Counted from the stretch's first letter, positions 33,704 to 46,547 are shown. The stretch is 64,000 nt of DNA from Ophiosphaerella korrae (GCA_028456385.1 JALNQF010000135.1:57006-121005), one strand, 5' to 3'. Notes: generated by a model from the letters alone, not told the origin. Numbers and translations are program-made.

Positions 33704-36700
33704 TTACGATGCATTTACAGAATTCTCGGCGCGTTGGTTGATGTGGTTGGCATGAGCTTCGAGTGCGCGTACTTGAATGTGGGTGACTAGTCATTATGTC
33801 AGAAGGAATAAATCTTGTACAAGGGTCTGTAGTTAGCTCACCTGGCCAGACTGCCGATTTGGAGAGCATGTAAGCAGTCACCATAAGCAATTTCGTAGCG
33901 TATCCGCAATGACTTAGGTTGGCAAGACCACCAAGCATTGGTAAAGAGCTGGATGAGATGTCATACGCCAACTTCAGGTCCGCAGTATGGAGTATGTCTG
34001 CGACCTTTTGTAACAGTTTAATGTCTTCTTCTTCAAGAAGCATAATGGCAGGAACGGCAGTATAGTCGATATCATCCTTGCCCAGCACACCCAGGAAACG
34101 TCCAACACGATCCTGAACTGTCGCAACCCACTCGGCTAGCACTTGTGCGCAATCACATGTGCAGATCGCAGAAGAGTTAGGAAGCTCCCTAGCAGTGAAA
34201 TCAGCATAGGTGGCACCTAGCTTATCAGCCATCGAGAGCGAGTCGGCAGCATAGAAGGCCGCTTTTCGAAGATGTTTCTCTCGTTTAGTGGACTGATTTG
34301 GTGCAGCTCCATCCATTTCGTGTATGTTCATTTGCCTTGGCGAGGTCGAGCTACGGCCATCCATCGATGGTGATCTCTCAGGGCTGTCAGCTTGCGCTAC
34401 CATGTCAACACCTCGCGCAAGCTCATTAGCCATGCCATCGAAATCTCGTTTCCATAGCAGATCCTTAGCTGGCCCAAGATTGACAAACAGCCTCACGTAT
34501 GCGAGATCCAAGAGAGGTATACAGTCAGCCGACAGCGGGCCAAATGGGCTGGGTCGCTCAATACTGTGGTTAGGGTTGGCTCGCCAGGCAGCCTGCCATG
34601 CTTTCAGCGCGGGTTCAACCTGCGAGTGCATTGCTTCGGTCTCATGTGCCTTCCACATACGCCCAGCATGCCTTTCCCTTGTTTCCCAGATGTAAACATG
34701 CAAAGAATTGATCAAAACGTAACAACCAAAAGTACTAGGTCGGATGTCGCTTTCGGTGTCGTTGACTGATTGTGATCCCCTGAAGGCTTGGTTAAACGTC
34801 TTGTTCGCGCGAGCAGCTGCATGACGTGTGCTCGCTTCCAACAGATATGTCATTGCTGCGTTAAAAGATAGTCCCCTTGTTTGTGCAATCATTGGACCAC
34901 CCATTGCCACCCACGCCTGAGGATTATCAACGGACCAAAGATCTTCTTCACAGGGAAGGTCTAGCCGAATTTCAGAGTTTAGTATTCGTGGAGGCAGTGC
35001 ATAAGCCGAGACAAGGAGGCTGGACATCGAGAATACAGCAAAATATGTGCGTTTGCGCTCCTCAACCTTCTTCCACTGTATCCACTGAGTATGTTCATCA
35101 GTAGCATCTAGGTGTGAGGTTTGCTGATACTCTGGCTCGTCAGTCATATTCATGTCGTCACCATTCATATGGTTCGGAGGGCTCTGAGTCGAATTCTCCG
35201 AAGTCATAGGCTTATCTAATCCTGCAGCTCTCGCAAGACTCACAAGTGCTGCACAGTGAGTGTTTGCGACCTCGGCGGCTTGTCGATCCCCACAATTGTG
35301 ACCAAAGATGAGATTGAGCAACATAGCTTGGACTAACCACAAGGGAGGCTGTTTGCTGGTGAAATCTGCAACACCGGGTCCATTAACTACAGCAGAAAGA
35401 CCAGCACGGCGGCGCTCATCGAGATAGTAAAGAATCATCTTCTTTGCAGCTTCGAATAATTCTTTGGCAACATTGTGCTCGAATTCATACAAAGCGCCAA
35501 TTGCTGCCATGGCAAGTATGAGGCAACCGCCACCACCGACCATGCCTTCGTGGTTGAAATTGCCAGTCGCTCGTACGTGCGATGTGTATGCGGGTGTGTC
35601 AAAAGATAGAGTAGGGATGTGCAGAAATGGTAAGTGGGGGTGAAAGTACTGAATGTACGCATTGACAAAACGCTGAATATCCACGGTACTTGGGAGAGAA
35701 GCTCCTTGAGCCTGGGCTTTTCCACTGTTCGCTGCGGATAACGGTGAGCTAATAGAAGGCTGTGAGAACTTCCGCTGAGAATGGCCATATCCCGTGGCTT
35801 GTGACAGGTTGTTTATCAGAGCTTGCCGCGTGGCATCTGTGATAGAGTCGGTGGAAGCCGATGTAACGGAGCTGTGCCTTGCACTGCCGTTGATGGAGGC
35901 GGAAGAGATGCTGCCCGAATCAGAATTGAACGTCATGGGTGCTTGAAAATACTGGTTCGGCATACCAGGGATACCAGCGGAAGGACTCATTGCCGACAGT
36001 GGAGGTGGAGTCGTCATGTAGAAATCGTTCGGAGCCGTGTGCTCTCCCATCTCTTGTGATGGGAGGCTGTTCATCATCAACTCGGGAAATACGGGGGCCA
36101 TAGCATCAAGCGAGTAGGCTGCCGGGTTGATATTGGCATGGGTAGCTAATGAGTTGTGCCACATGGCTGTAGATGTGGGCTGGCCAGAGCCGTCCAGCAT
36201 GACCTCGTTGAAGGCACCTTGGCTCGCGGTACTGATAGCTGATGGAGACGAGCCGTCCAGGGCTGACTCATTGGCACCGAAAACCATGGAGTTGTCCAGA
36301 TCTGCGCTCCATGCGAAACCATCCTCCTCGATTGGATTGTTTCCTGCGAAAGGATTTCCAAATTGGCGGAAAGGCGACTGTGGATTTCCCATCCCAGAGT
36401 TGAAATGGTGAAGTTGATTAGGATTGATAGTAGAACCTCCAAAGAATTTTTCAAGCTCGAAATCGTCCGGACCTGTTTGAATAGGAGCAGTGCGAAGGCC
36501 CCCGCCGAGGCCCAGACCAAGATGTGTGTCCAGTCTCGGTAGGCCGTGCTGTCCGTGGTTACCAACAGCGGTAGACATGCCCCTGTAGTCAAATTGATTT
36601 GGGCCGGTTATGCCAGAGAGGCTTGCATGGTGCGAATGGCCTGGATGGCCGCCGTTCCTCCCCGACAATAATGGTGGCGATGTGAGGAACGTGTTCAGAG

Positions 36701-37276
36701 TAGTAGGGTCAATGTGGCTAATTGTGTTTGCCCGCGGCCTCATTCCGCCAGGTAAGCCCCCAGAGCCACCAATATTAGTAGAGATGGAGTTTTTGCGCAC
36801 TCGCCCAGAAGGGTTTGGTGGCATTCCGGTCGTGCTTTCCCGTCGTGCATTGCGGGGTCTTGTGGAAGTCGCGCCCTGTTGGTGTAGTTTCTGTTGGTGG
36901 CGCAACAGCAAGTCGCGGCGGGCAAAACATCGCGTGCACTGAGCACACTCGAACGGCTTTTCTTTTGTATGCGAGCGCTCATGTCGCTTCAGATGTTCCA
37001 GTCTGGCAAAAGAGCGGGTGCATGTTGTGCAAATGTGAGGCCGTGGCTTGTCTGTTTTGGGGGGAGGAAAGGTTGGCGTTTGCTGTGAAGTCTCAGGCTT
37101 TGCGGTTTGGACGGATGCTACAATTATTAGTATACTTGGTCAGCCCAGCGATAGTTGGTGTGAAAAGCTGCGAGCGAATACTCACTATTACTACTGCTAC
37201 CCGATTGTCCCGACTCGTCGCTCAGAGTGCTTGTGGTGCCTGCCAGACTTGGCTGGCTCTCTAGTTGCGAGGCCAT
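33704..37276 (-). CDS. C2H2 plus fungal-specific transcription factor, AmdX-like
   Basis: Three exons on the minus strand, 37276-37186, 37117-33842 and 33786-33704, encode 1149 aa. Two C2H2 fingers lie near the N-terminus: C60-C63-H76-H80 ([21 protein letters not shown]) and C88-C91-H104-H109 ([20 protein letters not shown]), linked by TKEKPFE. This paired arrangement is the Adr1/AmdX type. A long Ser/Gly/Asn-rich middle follows. The fungal-specific transcription factor domain (PF04082 type) begins near residue 510 ([20 protein letters not shown]) and runs to about 900. The last exon replaces the unspliced reading and gives the ending [20 protein letters not shown], which looks genuine. The gene probably regulates carbon or nitrogen metabolism genes, by analogy with AmdX and Adr1; this is inference. 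Confidence 0.9.
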
Positions 37277-40200
37277 GGTTATACAAGGCGCCGAGTTGAC
37301 AAAGCAGGCGTGTGGACTCGTCTCAGCGTGACTACGCACACCTTCTGTTTCTAGCGTGGTTGGGTGTAGCTAGGAGCAGCTCGCCGAACAAGTAAACAAA
37401 GAATGTACGTAAAAAGATCTGACACGGCGCACGCACGTCAGCAGGCTGTGAGAGGGTTGGACACGTGCAAAGGTGATACCTTTGAGAGCTTTCAAGGACG
37501 ACCAGATAGATGCTTGGTGGGCGACTCCGATGACGGCGAACAGCCAATTACCCAAACCAAGCTCGTGGTGATGGGGCACGGATGGCCAGAGAAAGTTGCA
37601 AAAGGTGAAAAGGAAAAGGATGAAAAAGGGCAGAGGGCAATTGGCGGCTGGCCTGACGCAAAGTAAGAAGCTCCGAATGACGACTGGCAAGAACCAGCGG
37701 AGGAAGCACAGCGTGGAGTGGACGGAGGCAGAGCTAACTTGGTTTGCTGGTAGCTATGGTGGCTAGCACAGGCTCCGGAATGATTCGGTAGCTCTAGGGC
37801 GCGAGTTGACAGGCCTGGTTCTCGGCAGGCAGTCGCAGCAGCAGCGGGATGGGAAGAGGTCAGTACCGTGGGATAGCCAGCCTTGCTGCGCTCACCCGTA
37901 CCAGAAGCGACCAGAGACAGCAAGAGGTTGGCAGAAGGCAATTGGAAGAGGTGGAAACGGCAGGGCAGCGATTGGCTGGGACGGCGCAGGAAACGCAACA
38001 ATGGGGCCGTCGCGAGCGGTTGGGGTACTGGGGAAGCTGGGCGGCGGGCACTCAGGAACGGGCAGCGAGCAGACAACAACGAAAAGGAAGACAAAGGCAG
38101 CAGCGTACAGTATTTGCACGAGACGTGACGATGGAAAGCAGAAGCACCGTCTGCTGAAGGCATTCGTTCGTGCAAAGCACCCCAGGGTACTATGGTAGGT
38201 AAGCAGATCCCAGACCTTGCCTGGGCGGGTTACCCAACGAACCAGCCTCTGCGCGCGGTTGCATGACACACAACGCTCCGAGCTAGACCCCAGAGCATTC
38301 GGCGGCAGACGCCTCAGTGCAGCGCCAGGGCTCGCAGTGGGCCGGCTGACCAAACGGGCCTGGTTCCTTTTTACTCGACGTTTACCGTCACAGGGGTGCT
38401 GCTGCTGCTGCTTGCCTGCTGTCCTCGCTCAGCAATCAGCCCGCCCGACATGATACCGACGCTGCTGGGATCCTAAACGCAGCAACGATAGTCTCGGCCA
38501 GCCGTCCAGAGCAGGCTGCTCGCTACTGATCGCCACGCTGCTCGACCACAGTACATGCACCCGCCATTGCGGCCACCTCTGCACCCCGGGAGCCGGCAAA
38601 GCTTGGAGACGGGCGCGAGACATACAGGACCCTATCGACACAGTAATTGTATCCTATTTACCATGGCCCTCCCGCTCATCTCGCCTGGGCAGGATAGATT
38701 ACCTGCCGCCAATAGTCGAGGGTCCACATATTAACTACTCGTCCCTGGATGCTCACAGAGGATAGACACGGTCGACGACCGCTCTCAGCGTAGCCGCAAT
38801 TAGCACGACGGTGCAACGCGCTCAAACATGCAGACGCAGACGCAGATGCAGCGGACAATGAAGGGCCTGGCACGCAGCGAGGCGCTGTTCGGCCGCTCTC
38901 CTGAAGACGTACCTCCTCCGGCATGGAGCACTCACCGATGTCAGCTTGCGAGGACGTCGGTCGTCCGAGGAAGCATAGTCTATCTAGGTACTAGGTATGT
39001 AAAGCTGGGGAAACTGGAGATGCACAAGCACGAGCACATCTGAAGGAGCGCACTGTCTCTGCACGGAGCACTTGGTGGCCACCTCGCCTCCAACTTCCCC
39101 AGGCTTGGCACATCGCCGGCGTCTGCAGCTAGTCGCCTAGCGCCCTTATCTGATTGGCCGGGCCTACAGCCCACCTGAAGCCCCCTAAAACGGCCTGCCC
39201 TGCCCTTGGCCTTCATCGCTGTCTCGCCCTATTGCACCTATTGCAGGCGATGCCTCACACCCGCTGATCGTACCTACTGGTGCAGTGGCTTGGGCGCAGT
39301 TCCTCAGATCCACCTGGTACGCCAGTTCTCCGGAAACCGTCCTGCAGCTTGCCTGAAGCGCATGCCACCACCAGGCTCCAATTTGTCAGGACCGACAAAT
39401 GCGCACGCAAATGCATTGCACAGGCCCTCGCAAACTATCCAACATCTGCCTGTTTATGCTATCCCGACTAGATATATGAGACGACGACAAATGGGCCGTA
39501 CACGTTTCGTGTTACCTTCGCCTACTCTCCAATCGACTGTCCGTGAGATCCCCCAGCACCCAACACCTGACCTTCCAGACCCGGCCCTGGCAGCTTTCCG
39601 TCCTTTGTGCGAGGGTGCTGCAGCCATACAGCGCCTGCTGCTGCTGCCCCTGCAATACGTATAGGGTGCATTACGTATGGGCTATATTGGACAAACTACC
39701 TACTCTCTCATCAGTCTGAGCTACTTCCCTCATGGAGCTGACCGCATGGCCACAGCAACCGTTTGTCAGGGGCCGCTGTAGCAGAATTCCACCTCCTGGT
39801 GGGTCGCTTTTCCACAGTGACATATTTTTGTGGCAATAGACTGATCCACTGTTGTCGTGCATGCACGATGCGAGCTTATGGCAGATCAACACGGTACTAT
39901 ATCGTGTAGCCTAACCATCTGCAAGATGTAGTGGCAAGAGCTTTGACGTCAACCGAAGCATATTAGAACACCTCTCGGAAGATGCGCTTCTACACTAGAT
40001 ATGCGAACGTTTGTTCTGGCCAAATTCGCAACGTCTCAATCTCTCGTACTCTAGACAGCTAGAAGGCTCCCGCATTTGATTGGCCTAGGACCGCACAGTC
40101 GCACGCTTGTCACATTTGAACCATTAGCCGATGGAGTAGATCACTCGCCAAATCCTGATTGACGCTGATCCAGATAAAAATTGTACGCGGGCCAAACAGG

Positions 40201-42693
40201 CACGCACTCCCATCAACCTGCCTCTCACAAGATACCAAGATGGCCCGCCACTAGCCTATGTGACCCGATATAGAGGAGATCACCGCCACTACCACGACAG
40301 TTGGGGTTGGCGTGGTACTTGCAGATGGTTGTGCAAGTAGTCGCAACCTCTACATTGACTAGCTACTCGTGCACCGAAATGAATTTCCGAATTTCAAAGC
40401 GATGGTTCGCAGACCTGCAGCTAGCAAGCTGTGGGTAGTACAACGAATAGCATGACATGCGTTGTCTATCCATTCTGTGTATGTTATTGATGCCGACTGA
40501 ATTGGACTCGGGATGGCGCATGCAGAAATTCGATGACGAGCGTCTGCTTCTTCCCGTTCGCTTCAGGCAAACAACCCACCCAGCCATATAACGCTAGCTT
40601 AAGGAGGAAGTTCCGACAGCTAATCCCAGTTTTCGCCTGCTAGGTAAACCTATCAAAGTACCATGTCCAGCAATGCAGATGTATCCAGCTACTGGCCAGA
40701 ACACCTATTGCAAGCAATAATAGTGGCAGGCAGTTCGGAGTCACAGCAGTCGCGTAGCAGCGCAATCGAGAACGCATGGAACATGTAGGTCACGACAAAC
40801 GTCGGATGACGAGGAGTAGCATGCAAGGCCCACGGTGTGACAATGGCAGAGCGCAGATTACATCGAAAGCTGTAATACCCATTCTGTCTATCATGCTGGC
40901 CCTCGATCTGAGCCTGAGACTTATCCGGAACCACACTCAGCTGTGGCATACGACGTGATATTGTAGCAGCGCGTCCAGCCGCTTTTATCAATATACGCAA
41001 CATTGCTGACGCTCTGCATTGATCTTGCTGCGCCAGGATGCTCGCAAACTAAGCTGCCTAAACCAGGTCGGGTGGTAGTTTGCAGCTAGCATCACAGCCT
41101 TCCAGTCTCGTGTACTGGTACGTATCTCCGAACGCGACGCACTCTGTGACTGATGAATTACATTGGTCAGATGGGTAGTACACGTCAGGGTGCAGTCCAC
41201 TTCGCTCTACCGTTCACGTGCTTATTGAGTCAAGCCGAGAACAAGCACCAATCACAGATCACAATATTGGCGCACTACACAAAACATCCAAGTCCTATGG
41301 ACCGGCAAGTTTTTCCGCAGTCACCCTTCTCCAAATAGAATTTCACGGCCTTATACTTCTTCCGTCAATACAAACCCAGGATATGAAGGTTTAGAGCTAC
41401 ACCACTTGTGGAGACGGTAGCCTATTCGGAGCCTAAAGAATTTCGGCATCGTCGGTTCCTGCTCGGCCTTTATTCTCCCGCTTCCGAGTCGCCTGTACAA
41501 ACGTTGATAAGTATTTATCCCCAATCATATCGCCGACTTGCTCTACAAGCCGGCATAAGGGTGGCTTGCCTCGCATCTCCATATTTCTTCGCAGGGTGCA
41601 AACCAAACCATGAAAAACCCGCTCCATGCCACCACTAGCCGTTCAATAGCCTGATCAGCTGCCCCGGCCCTCAGGTCCTCATCCCAGTCTCTCCCCCAAA
41701 TCACGATACTGCAACCCACCCAGGACCCTGAACAAATCTCCCTAATTATTCTCCATTCCTCCCATTCGCGGAACGTGAACCCAAATACTGTTTTTTTGCT
41801 CAATCCCAAAAATCGTACATTACCACCACACTCATCAACCTACCCGCAACAACACTGCCCTCCCTCAAATATACCGACCCTTTCCCAGCATTAAGAGCGT
41901 GCACGGGCGCAGAGATACCTAGGTAGTTCTCCTCGCACCCCACGCCCTTCCTCGCCCCATTGTAAGTACCCACTCTGCAAGTCCAGCCCGCCTTAACATC
42001 GGCAATTGGGACTTTTCCGCTTTGTTGAGAAGCCTTGTTGATGAGTTGCGCTCGCCACGCTGCTGGTGCGTCCGAGAAATCCGCTGCGTCGGCCGAACGA
42101 CGGTGTGGCGGGCATGTCGTGCAGAGACACGCGAGGTAGGGATGTGCGTGTGGGTGGGTTGGTGGTGTGAGGCAATGTATGGGAATTGTGGGGGGGGTTT
42201 GTGGCGTGGGTTGTGGGTGGGCCGTGGGGGAGGGAGGGAGGGTGTGAGTGTAAGTAGGTTGGTGGGTTCAGACGTTGTTGGAATTATGTTCTGGTGGCAC
42301 CGTTGTAGATTGCTCTAGCTTTTGAGGCCTTGGTTCTACCTCGACTGGGTGCCGAAATATTGTATTCTTGTCGCGCATGATGAGTGGCTTTATAATAGTT
42401 GCACGTGGATTAACAAGATCACTGTGATACATAGCACGCGAGATCATGTTGCTATCACTAATCCGCTTTTGGTGAAGTAGCTACCAGCCGATTTCCGAAG
42501 TAATGGATATAGCTGCTCTAGTAGCGAGGGTTGTGGTCAATGATTTGAGTAGCCAAGAAACAAACGAATGTTCGTTGATGCTATTATGACTCCAAGATGG
42601 ATGTGTCTATGAGTGCAAATTCTCCCTAATCGTAACAATGAACACCATTCTGTCCTCCGACACTCAATAAGAAACTTCCGCGTGGAATTAGTT
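37277..42693. other. Long gene-free region upstream of the transcription factor
   Basis: About 5.4 kb with no convincing gene on either strand. Content varies: purine-rich sequence at about 37.8-38.1 kb, a CTG/GCT run near 38397-38420, another CTGCTGCTG near 39639, and a G/T-rich stretch at 42140-42260. Open frames of up to about 230 codons near 37.5-38.2 kb overlap on both strands and look like compositional artefacts. It may contain the long leader and regulatory region of the transcription factor gene, or an unrecognised non-coding RNA. Confidence 0.45.
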
Positions 42694-45048
42694 TCACGAT
42701 ATGAGCACATAGAAGCACTGTGGCTTTCCTCGTTCCTGATGTTGTTGACGCTTGAACACCCAGTATCTTGCAAATAGCTCTAGCTCTTCATCTGTCGTTA
42801 CAAGGGCAATTTCATGGATATTGTCTATTATCGATGTCGAAATTGCCATACATCGTCCAAGAATATTTCCCTTATGTGGCCGCAATGCATGGCACTGATA
42901 TGGTATCTGTCCTGACCCCTCTCCATGGACCAAGGTATATTGAGAATCATTCACTACTTGCATACATCTTTTAGTTTCCAAGGCCGGTAATCTTTCTTCC
43001 CGCTTATATCTTATTGCGTGGGATAGTTTCCAAAAATATGTCGAAGGGTCAATGAGCGCAAATCCAGAAGCAGTACCTATTTGATAACGAATGCGCAGAT
43101 GTGTCGGCTCTTCTTCAATGAGCAGTTTGGCATCAATTGGCTTTGGTGTTGAATCAAACCTTAGTTTATTGATGGTGTCGACAAATTCGGTTCTTTCAGC
43201 CATATATCCGTATGAGGATCCTCCATCATACAGAGCTCGATGAATACGTGTGCGGTATTCAATCAACCCAGAACCAATATGTATTTTAGACGCTTCTCGA
43301 ATATTATTAGTAAGCCCTTCCAGGAGCTGGCTATAGCAATACACCTTTCCATCGCTCTGCGCCACAGCATTCGAGCCCCTCTGGAATTCCATAGCCTCTG
43401 ATGAGAATAGGTCAAATATACCAGAGATGGGTTGGCTGAAGGAAAGATTTTTCCACCAATATTCACCCCGGATGCTTTTGCTGTCAAACGCTTCACCCGC
43501 AGCTAAATAACTCCTATTTAATCCATAGAACGTTGGCAGAAGAGGTGTATCAAATATGACTCGGTCGAGAAGTGAAATCATCCTAATTATCATCTCCGTA
43601 AGCTGAAGAAGGCAAAAGTGGCTCGATTCTTCTCCTGGTCCCCGATGACTTTGGCAACCGCATTTTACAGACAAGAGTCGCCTATAGTGTTTGTATTCCG
43701 AAAGAAGACTTTCTATTCCCGATTTATCAAATTGTGCTGAACAATCCAACAGGGATTCTTCAAGGCCATATAGTCTCAAAAAGTTGGTGATTACGAACAG
43801 GATTTGTTCGCTACACTGGTGTAATTCCGGGACTCGTTCAGTTGCGCGAAGAAGATATTCCCTAGCACCTCCATTGTGTTTGTCTGAGGCACCTCTCATA
43901 GTACCGTTGATGATTGAGATAGCTAGAATTCGCGAAAAGATATCGGCTTCCTCTAATGGTTCGTCGCGTCCGTCATGTTCGTCAAATCTATTTGGTGGAC
44001 ATTTCTCGAATGGGTCTAATAGCTTGGTGCCCTTGCGGCATATTAAGACCTTGAAGTGGGCCCCAAATACGTCTGAGAGCATCGTATCCCACTTTAATCT
44101 TCCGAATCGGAAACCGTGATAGTTCTTTTCGATCGCTGACCGACTGTGGAAACAGTTCTTGATGAATTCCTCTCCCGATCGAAGTAGATGGCTGGAATGA
44201 ATGTAAAGCGCAGTTCCAGGTTTGTCATTTGAAAGAAAAGTAATACTGATCTGGGCAGAGGTATCCTTAGTATTGAAGTTGGCGAAAACGATTTCGTCAT
44301 GAGCATTTCGTACAAGCACTCTGAGTCCAAGAATGAAGTCCGCCCAAGCAACAACCCAGCCGCAACAACCGCCACCTTGGACTGAAACACTCTCCAAGCT
44401 TCCATGACCAATTTTTCCGATACATAATAGTAGCTTGGCAAGATCAGAAGGGTGAGGGCTTGTTGAACTTGAAAGGACTTTGGCCGACTCCTGACCCGTC
44501 ATCCCGAATTTCGCGATTTGGGAGATCCGAAGTCCAAACGTCGTATTATTGAAGACTGGCGCCGCTACACGAACCACAGCTTCCCATTGCTCGAGCGAAG
44601 GCGAAAGCTCGTGAGGTCCTCCACACTCTTTCGCAATTTCGTACATTATTATTGCCGAGAACGTAATTGAGTAACCTTCTGTCAAAGCTGCACAGAGAGC
44701 GACGAGTGAGCAGCCTTGTGAGGTCTGCACAAGTTCACGTAGGATATGCCGTACACCAACCCCAAACCACAACATATCAGCAGCAAAAGATTTTGCAATT
44801 AGTCTACTCATAGACTCTGCAAGAACTCTTTCACCATGTGGCCCGATGGGTAACCTAGAACACAAAGCTTGCCCAAAGGCGATAGTCAGGGGATCTATTC
44901 CAGCCTTTGCTAGCCGGCCTAGAATAGCGATCGAAACAGAGTATTGTGTCCTTCCTAGCGCCACCCAATCTAGGCTGCCTTGTTGTGTGAAGGATGGGCC
45001 GCCTGGACTAGAGATTGCTACCTGGTTTGAAGGTGATGAGTTTGACAT
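42694..45048 (-). CDS. Large uncharacterised fungal protein
   Basis: A single exon encodes 784 aa when started at the ATG at 45048 (MSNSSPSNQVAISS). The N-terminal 250 residues look globular and partly hydrophobic: LGRLAKAGIDPLTIAFGQAL, VGVRHILRELVQTSQGCSLV, ALCAALTEGYSITFSAIIMY. Then come EQWEAVVRVAAPVFNNTTFG and the Gly/Cys/Trp block GGGCCGWVVAWADFILGLRV. The middle has a Cys pair near KCGCQSHRGPGEE. The C-terminal half has IDPSTYFWKLSHAIRY and ELELFARYWVFKRQQ. No domain that I can name is present; I believe similar proteins recur in ascomycete genomes as hypothetical proteins. No transmembrane helix is certain. It is a single uninterrupted exon of normal composition, so it is a real gene. 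Confidence 0.8.
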   Translation of the reverse strand: MSNSSPSNQVAISSPGGPSFTQQGSLDWVALGRTQYSVSIAILGRLAKAGIDPLTIAFGQALCSRLPIGPHGERVLAESMSRLIAKSFAADMLWFGVGVRHILRELVQTSQGCSLVALCAALTEGYSITFSAIIMYEIAKECGGPHELSPSLEQWEAVVRVAAPVFNNTTFGLRISQIAKFGMTGQESAKVLSSSTSPHPSDLAKLLLCIGKIGHGSLESVSVQGGGCCGWVVAWADFILGLRVLVRNAHDEIVFANFNTKDTSAQISITFLSNDKPGTALYIHSSHLLRSGEEFIKNCFHSRSAIEKNYHGFRFGRLKWDTMLSDVFGAHFKVLICRKGTKLLDPFEKCPPNRFDEHDGRDEPLEEADIFSRILAISIINGTMRGASDKHNGGAREYLLRATERVPELHQCSEQILFVITNFLRLYGLEESLLDCSAQFDKSGIESLLSEYKHYRRLLSVKCGCQSHRGPGEESSHFCLLQLTEMIIRMISLLDRVIFDTPLLPTFYGLNRSYLAAGEAFDSKSIRGEYWWKNLSFSQPISGIFDLFSSEAMEFQRGSNAVAQSDGKVYCYSQLLEGLTNNIREASKIHIGSGLIEYRTRIHRALYDGGSSYGYMAERTEFVDTINKLRFDSTPKPIDAKLLIEEEPTHLRIRYQIGTASGFALIDPSTYFWKLSHAIRYKREERLPALETKRCMQVVNDSQYTLVHGEGSGQIPYQCHALRPHKGNILGRCMAISTSIIDNIHEIALVTTDEELELFARYWVFKRQQHQERGKPQCFYVLIS

Positions 45049-45506
45049 CGGGAATGTGTTCAACTAATAACTAGATCTAGAATGAGCCTTTATGAACCCG
45101 TAATATAGGTATGAGATACGAAGAGAGTTAGAAGTATGGTAGCGAAGATGCTGCTGGTAAGATGTGCCCCGCATTCAGCCCATCGTGCCTGCTCAGCCTA
45201 CCCAATCAATCGCCATGTTTACGCGATACATCTTGATGAGGATTTAATCAACTCATTTGATATTGTTCAATGAATCCCATGTCACAAATGCCTCCAACTG
45301 GGAAATAGTAGATGACAACGTCATAAGTTACTTCGATTTCAATTAACATCGAAGTCTAAAACACATTTGATCCTTCCTCAACCTCGAGACCCACACTCTT
45401 AGGCATCGTCCTAAGCAACCGCTCCGTCTTCAACAAGCCGAATATCCATAATATTCTGGAGGAAACTTCATTTTGAATGTATCGCAGAAACCTCGATACT
45501 AGAGAT
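45049..45506. other. Intergenic region, promoter of the 784-aa protein gene
   Basis: About 460 bp, AT-rich toward 45230-45350. No coding sequence recognised. It must contain the promoter of the minus-strand gene starting at 45048. Confidence 0.4.
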
Positions 45507-45785
45507 TCAATTTGGCAAAAGACATTCCGGACATTCAGGAGTGTGATATGGTGGATCGGGAGCGCATAAAGCAGCACCGCAAGCCCAACACTCACCAAAA
45601 TCAAGATCAAAAGAGTCACTATCGGAAAGGGTGGGTGAGGGGGGCGGTGAGGCATCAGTGGTTGGTGAGCGAGTTGTGGGTGGAGAGGATGGTTGAGACG
45701 ATACATGGTTGTTATTATTGTTATTGTTGTATGAATAACTGTGGGGATCTGAAGATGATTTTGATTTTTCACTGATGTTATCCAT
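45507..45785 (-). CDS. Small protein with C-terminal double CxxC motif
   Basis: Single exon, 92 aa from ATG at 45785; the frame is open further upstream but that part resembles translated leader. The product starts MDNISEKSKSSSDPHSYSYN, has an Asn run encoded by an imperfect AAT/AAC repeat, a Ser/Pro/Thr-rich middle, and an acidic stretch DSDSFDLDFGE. It ends with CWACGAALCAPDPPYHTPEC and PECLLPN. The arrangement CxxC...H...CxxC suggests a small zinc-binding knuckle. No family is recognised. The clustering of cysteines at the end of a short, low-complexity protein supports coding, but an unmapped downstream exon is possible. Confidence 0.5.
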   Translation of the reverse strand: MDNISEKSKSSSDPHSYSYNNNNNNNHVSSQPSSPPTTRSPTTDASPPPSPTLSDSDSFDLDFGECWACGAALCAPDPPYHTPECPECLLPN

Positions 45786-46356
45786 TTCTAGGCGGGATGT
45801 AGCAAGATATGTGGTTCTGAGGTGCGTGTTTGACCGGCTGTGCGTTGGGAACGTGTTTGTTAGCGTGAACGAGAAGTGGTTAGTGAGTGAGAGTACAGCA
45901 ATGTGGTGAGCGAGGGAATTATATAGGCATGAATAATTGAATACATAGACTGTTCTATACAAATGGTGCGGTGCAAACCTGTCGTGTACTAAGATACTTC
46001 TTCACTATAAGAAGCGTGAATTGATGTCCTTAGTTATATGAGGTGCTGTATTTAGCTTCTATCCTTCGTGATCTATTCTACAAGTCTTGTTGCATGTAGA
46101 TATGGTTAAATCGCTCGTTCCAGTTACAAAAATACACGATATGTACGGAGATGCGTTGAGCGTCATGGCCATGGTGGGGCACAAGCTTATAATTGCCTCA
46201 TGTCTCGAATACCTACGTGCCCGTCACTTAACCTAACATTCTCTCTGTTCGGTTCCTAGCGATGGACCTATCATCACACTCCACCCTTCCAAACACCACT
46301 TCATCTACCCCATTCAACACTACCCAATCACCTACCGCCTTTATATATCTCCCCGG

Positions 46357-46393
<37 letters not shown>

Positions 46394-46547
46394 GAAGACC
46401 AGGCCTCTCGCGCTATACAACGCACCAACACATAACAGCCCGACCACGCCAAGTATAGAACAAATAACCGTGAATTACCCATCCCTCATACCCAAACTAG
46501 GCTCACCTCCCAACGACACAGCAGCAAGCCTGCACCCAGCTTGCACC
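45786..46547. promoter_or_regulatory. Divergent upstream region with TATA-like site and A30 tract
   Basis: The interval separates two small genes that face away from each other. A TATA-like sequence TTTATATATCT lies at about 46340-46350, directly followed by CCCCGGCT and a run of 30 A residues at 46359-46388. The plus-strand gene's ATG is at 46548. Long A runs often act as nucleosome-poor promoter elements in fungi; that role is inferred. Confidence 0.4.
46359..46388. repeat. A30 homopolymer tract
   Basis: Thirty A residues in a row, about 160 bp upstream of a small gene and just after a TATA-like sequence. The length may be imprecise in the assembly. Confidence 0.85.

Noticed and set aside
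37492..38175. 227-codon open frame on the minus strand
   Set aside because: Other long frames overlap it on both strands in a compositionally biased, purine/pyrimidine-skewed stretch. No domain, no conserved motif and no sensible start context were seen.
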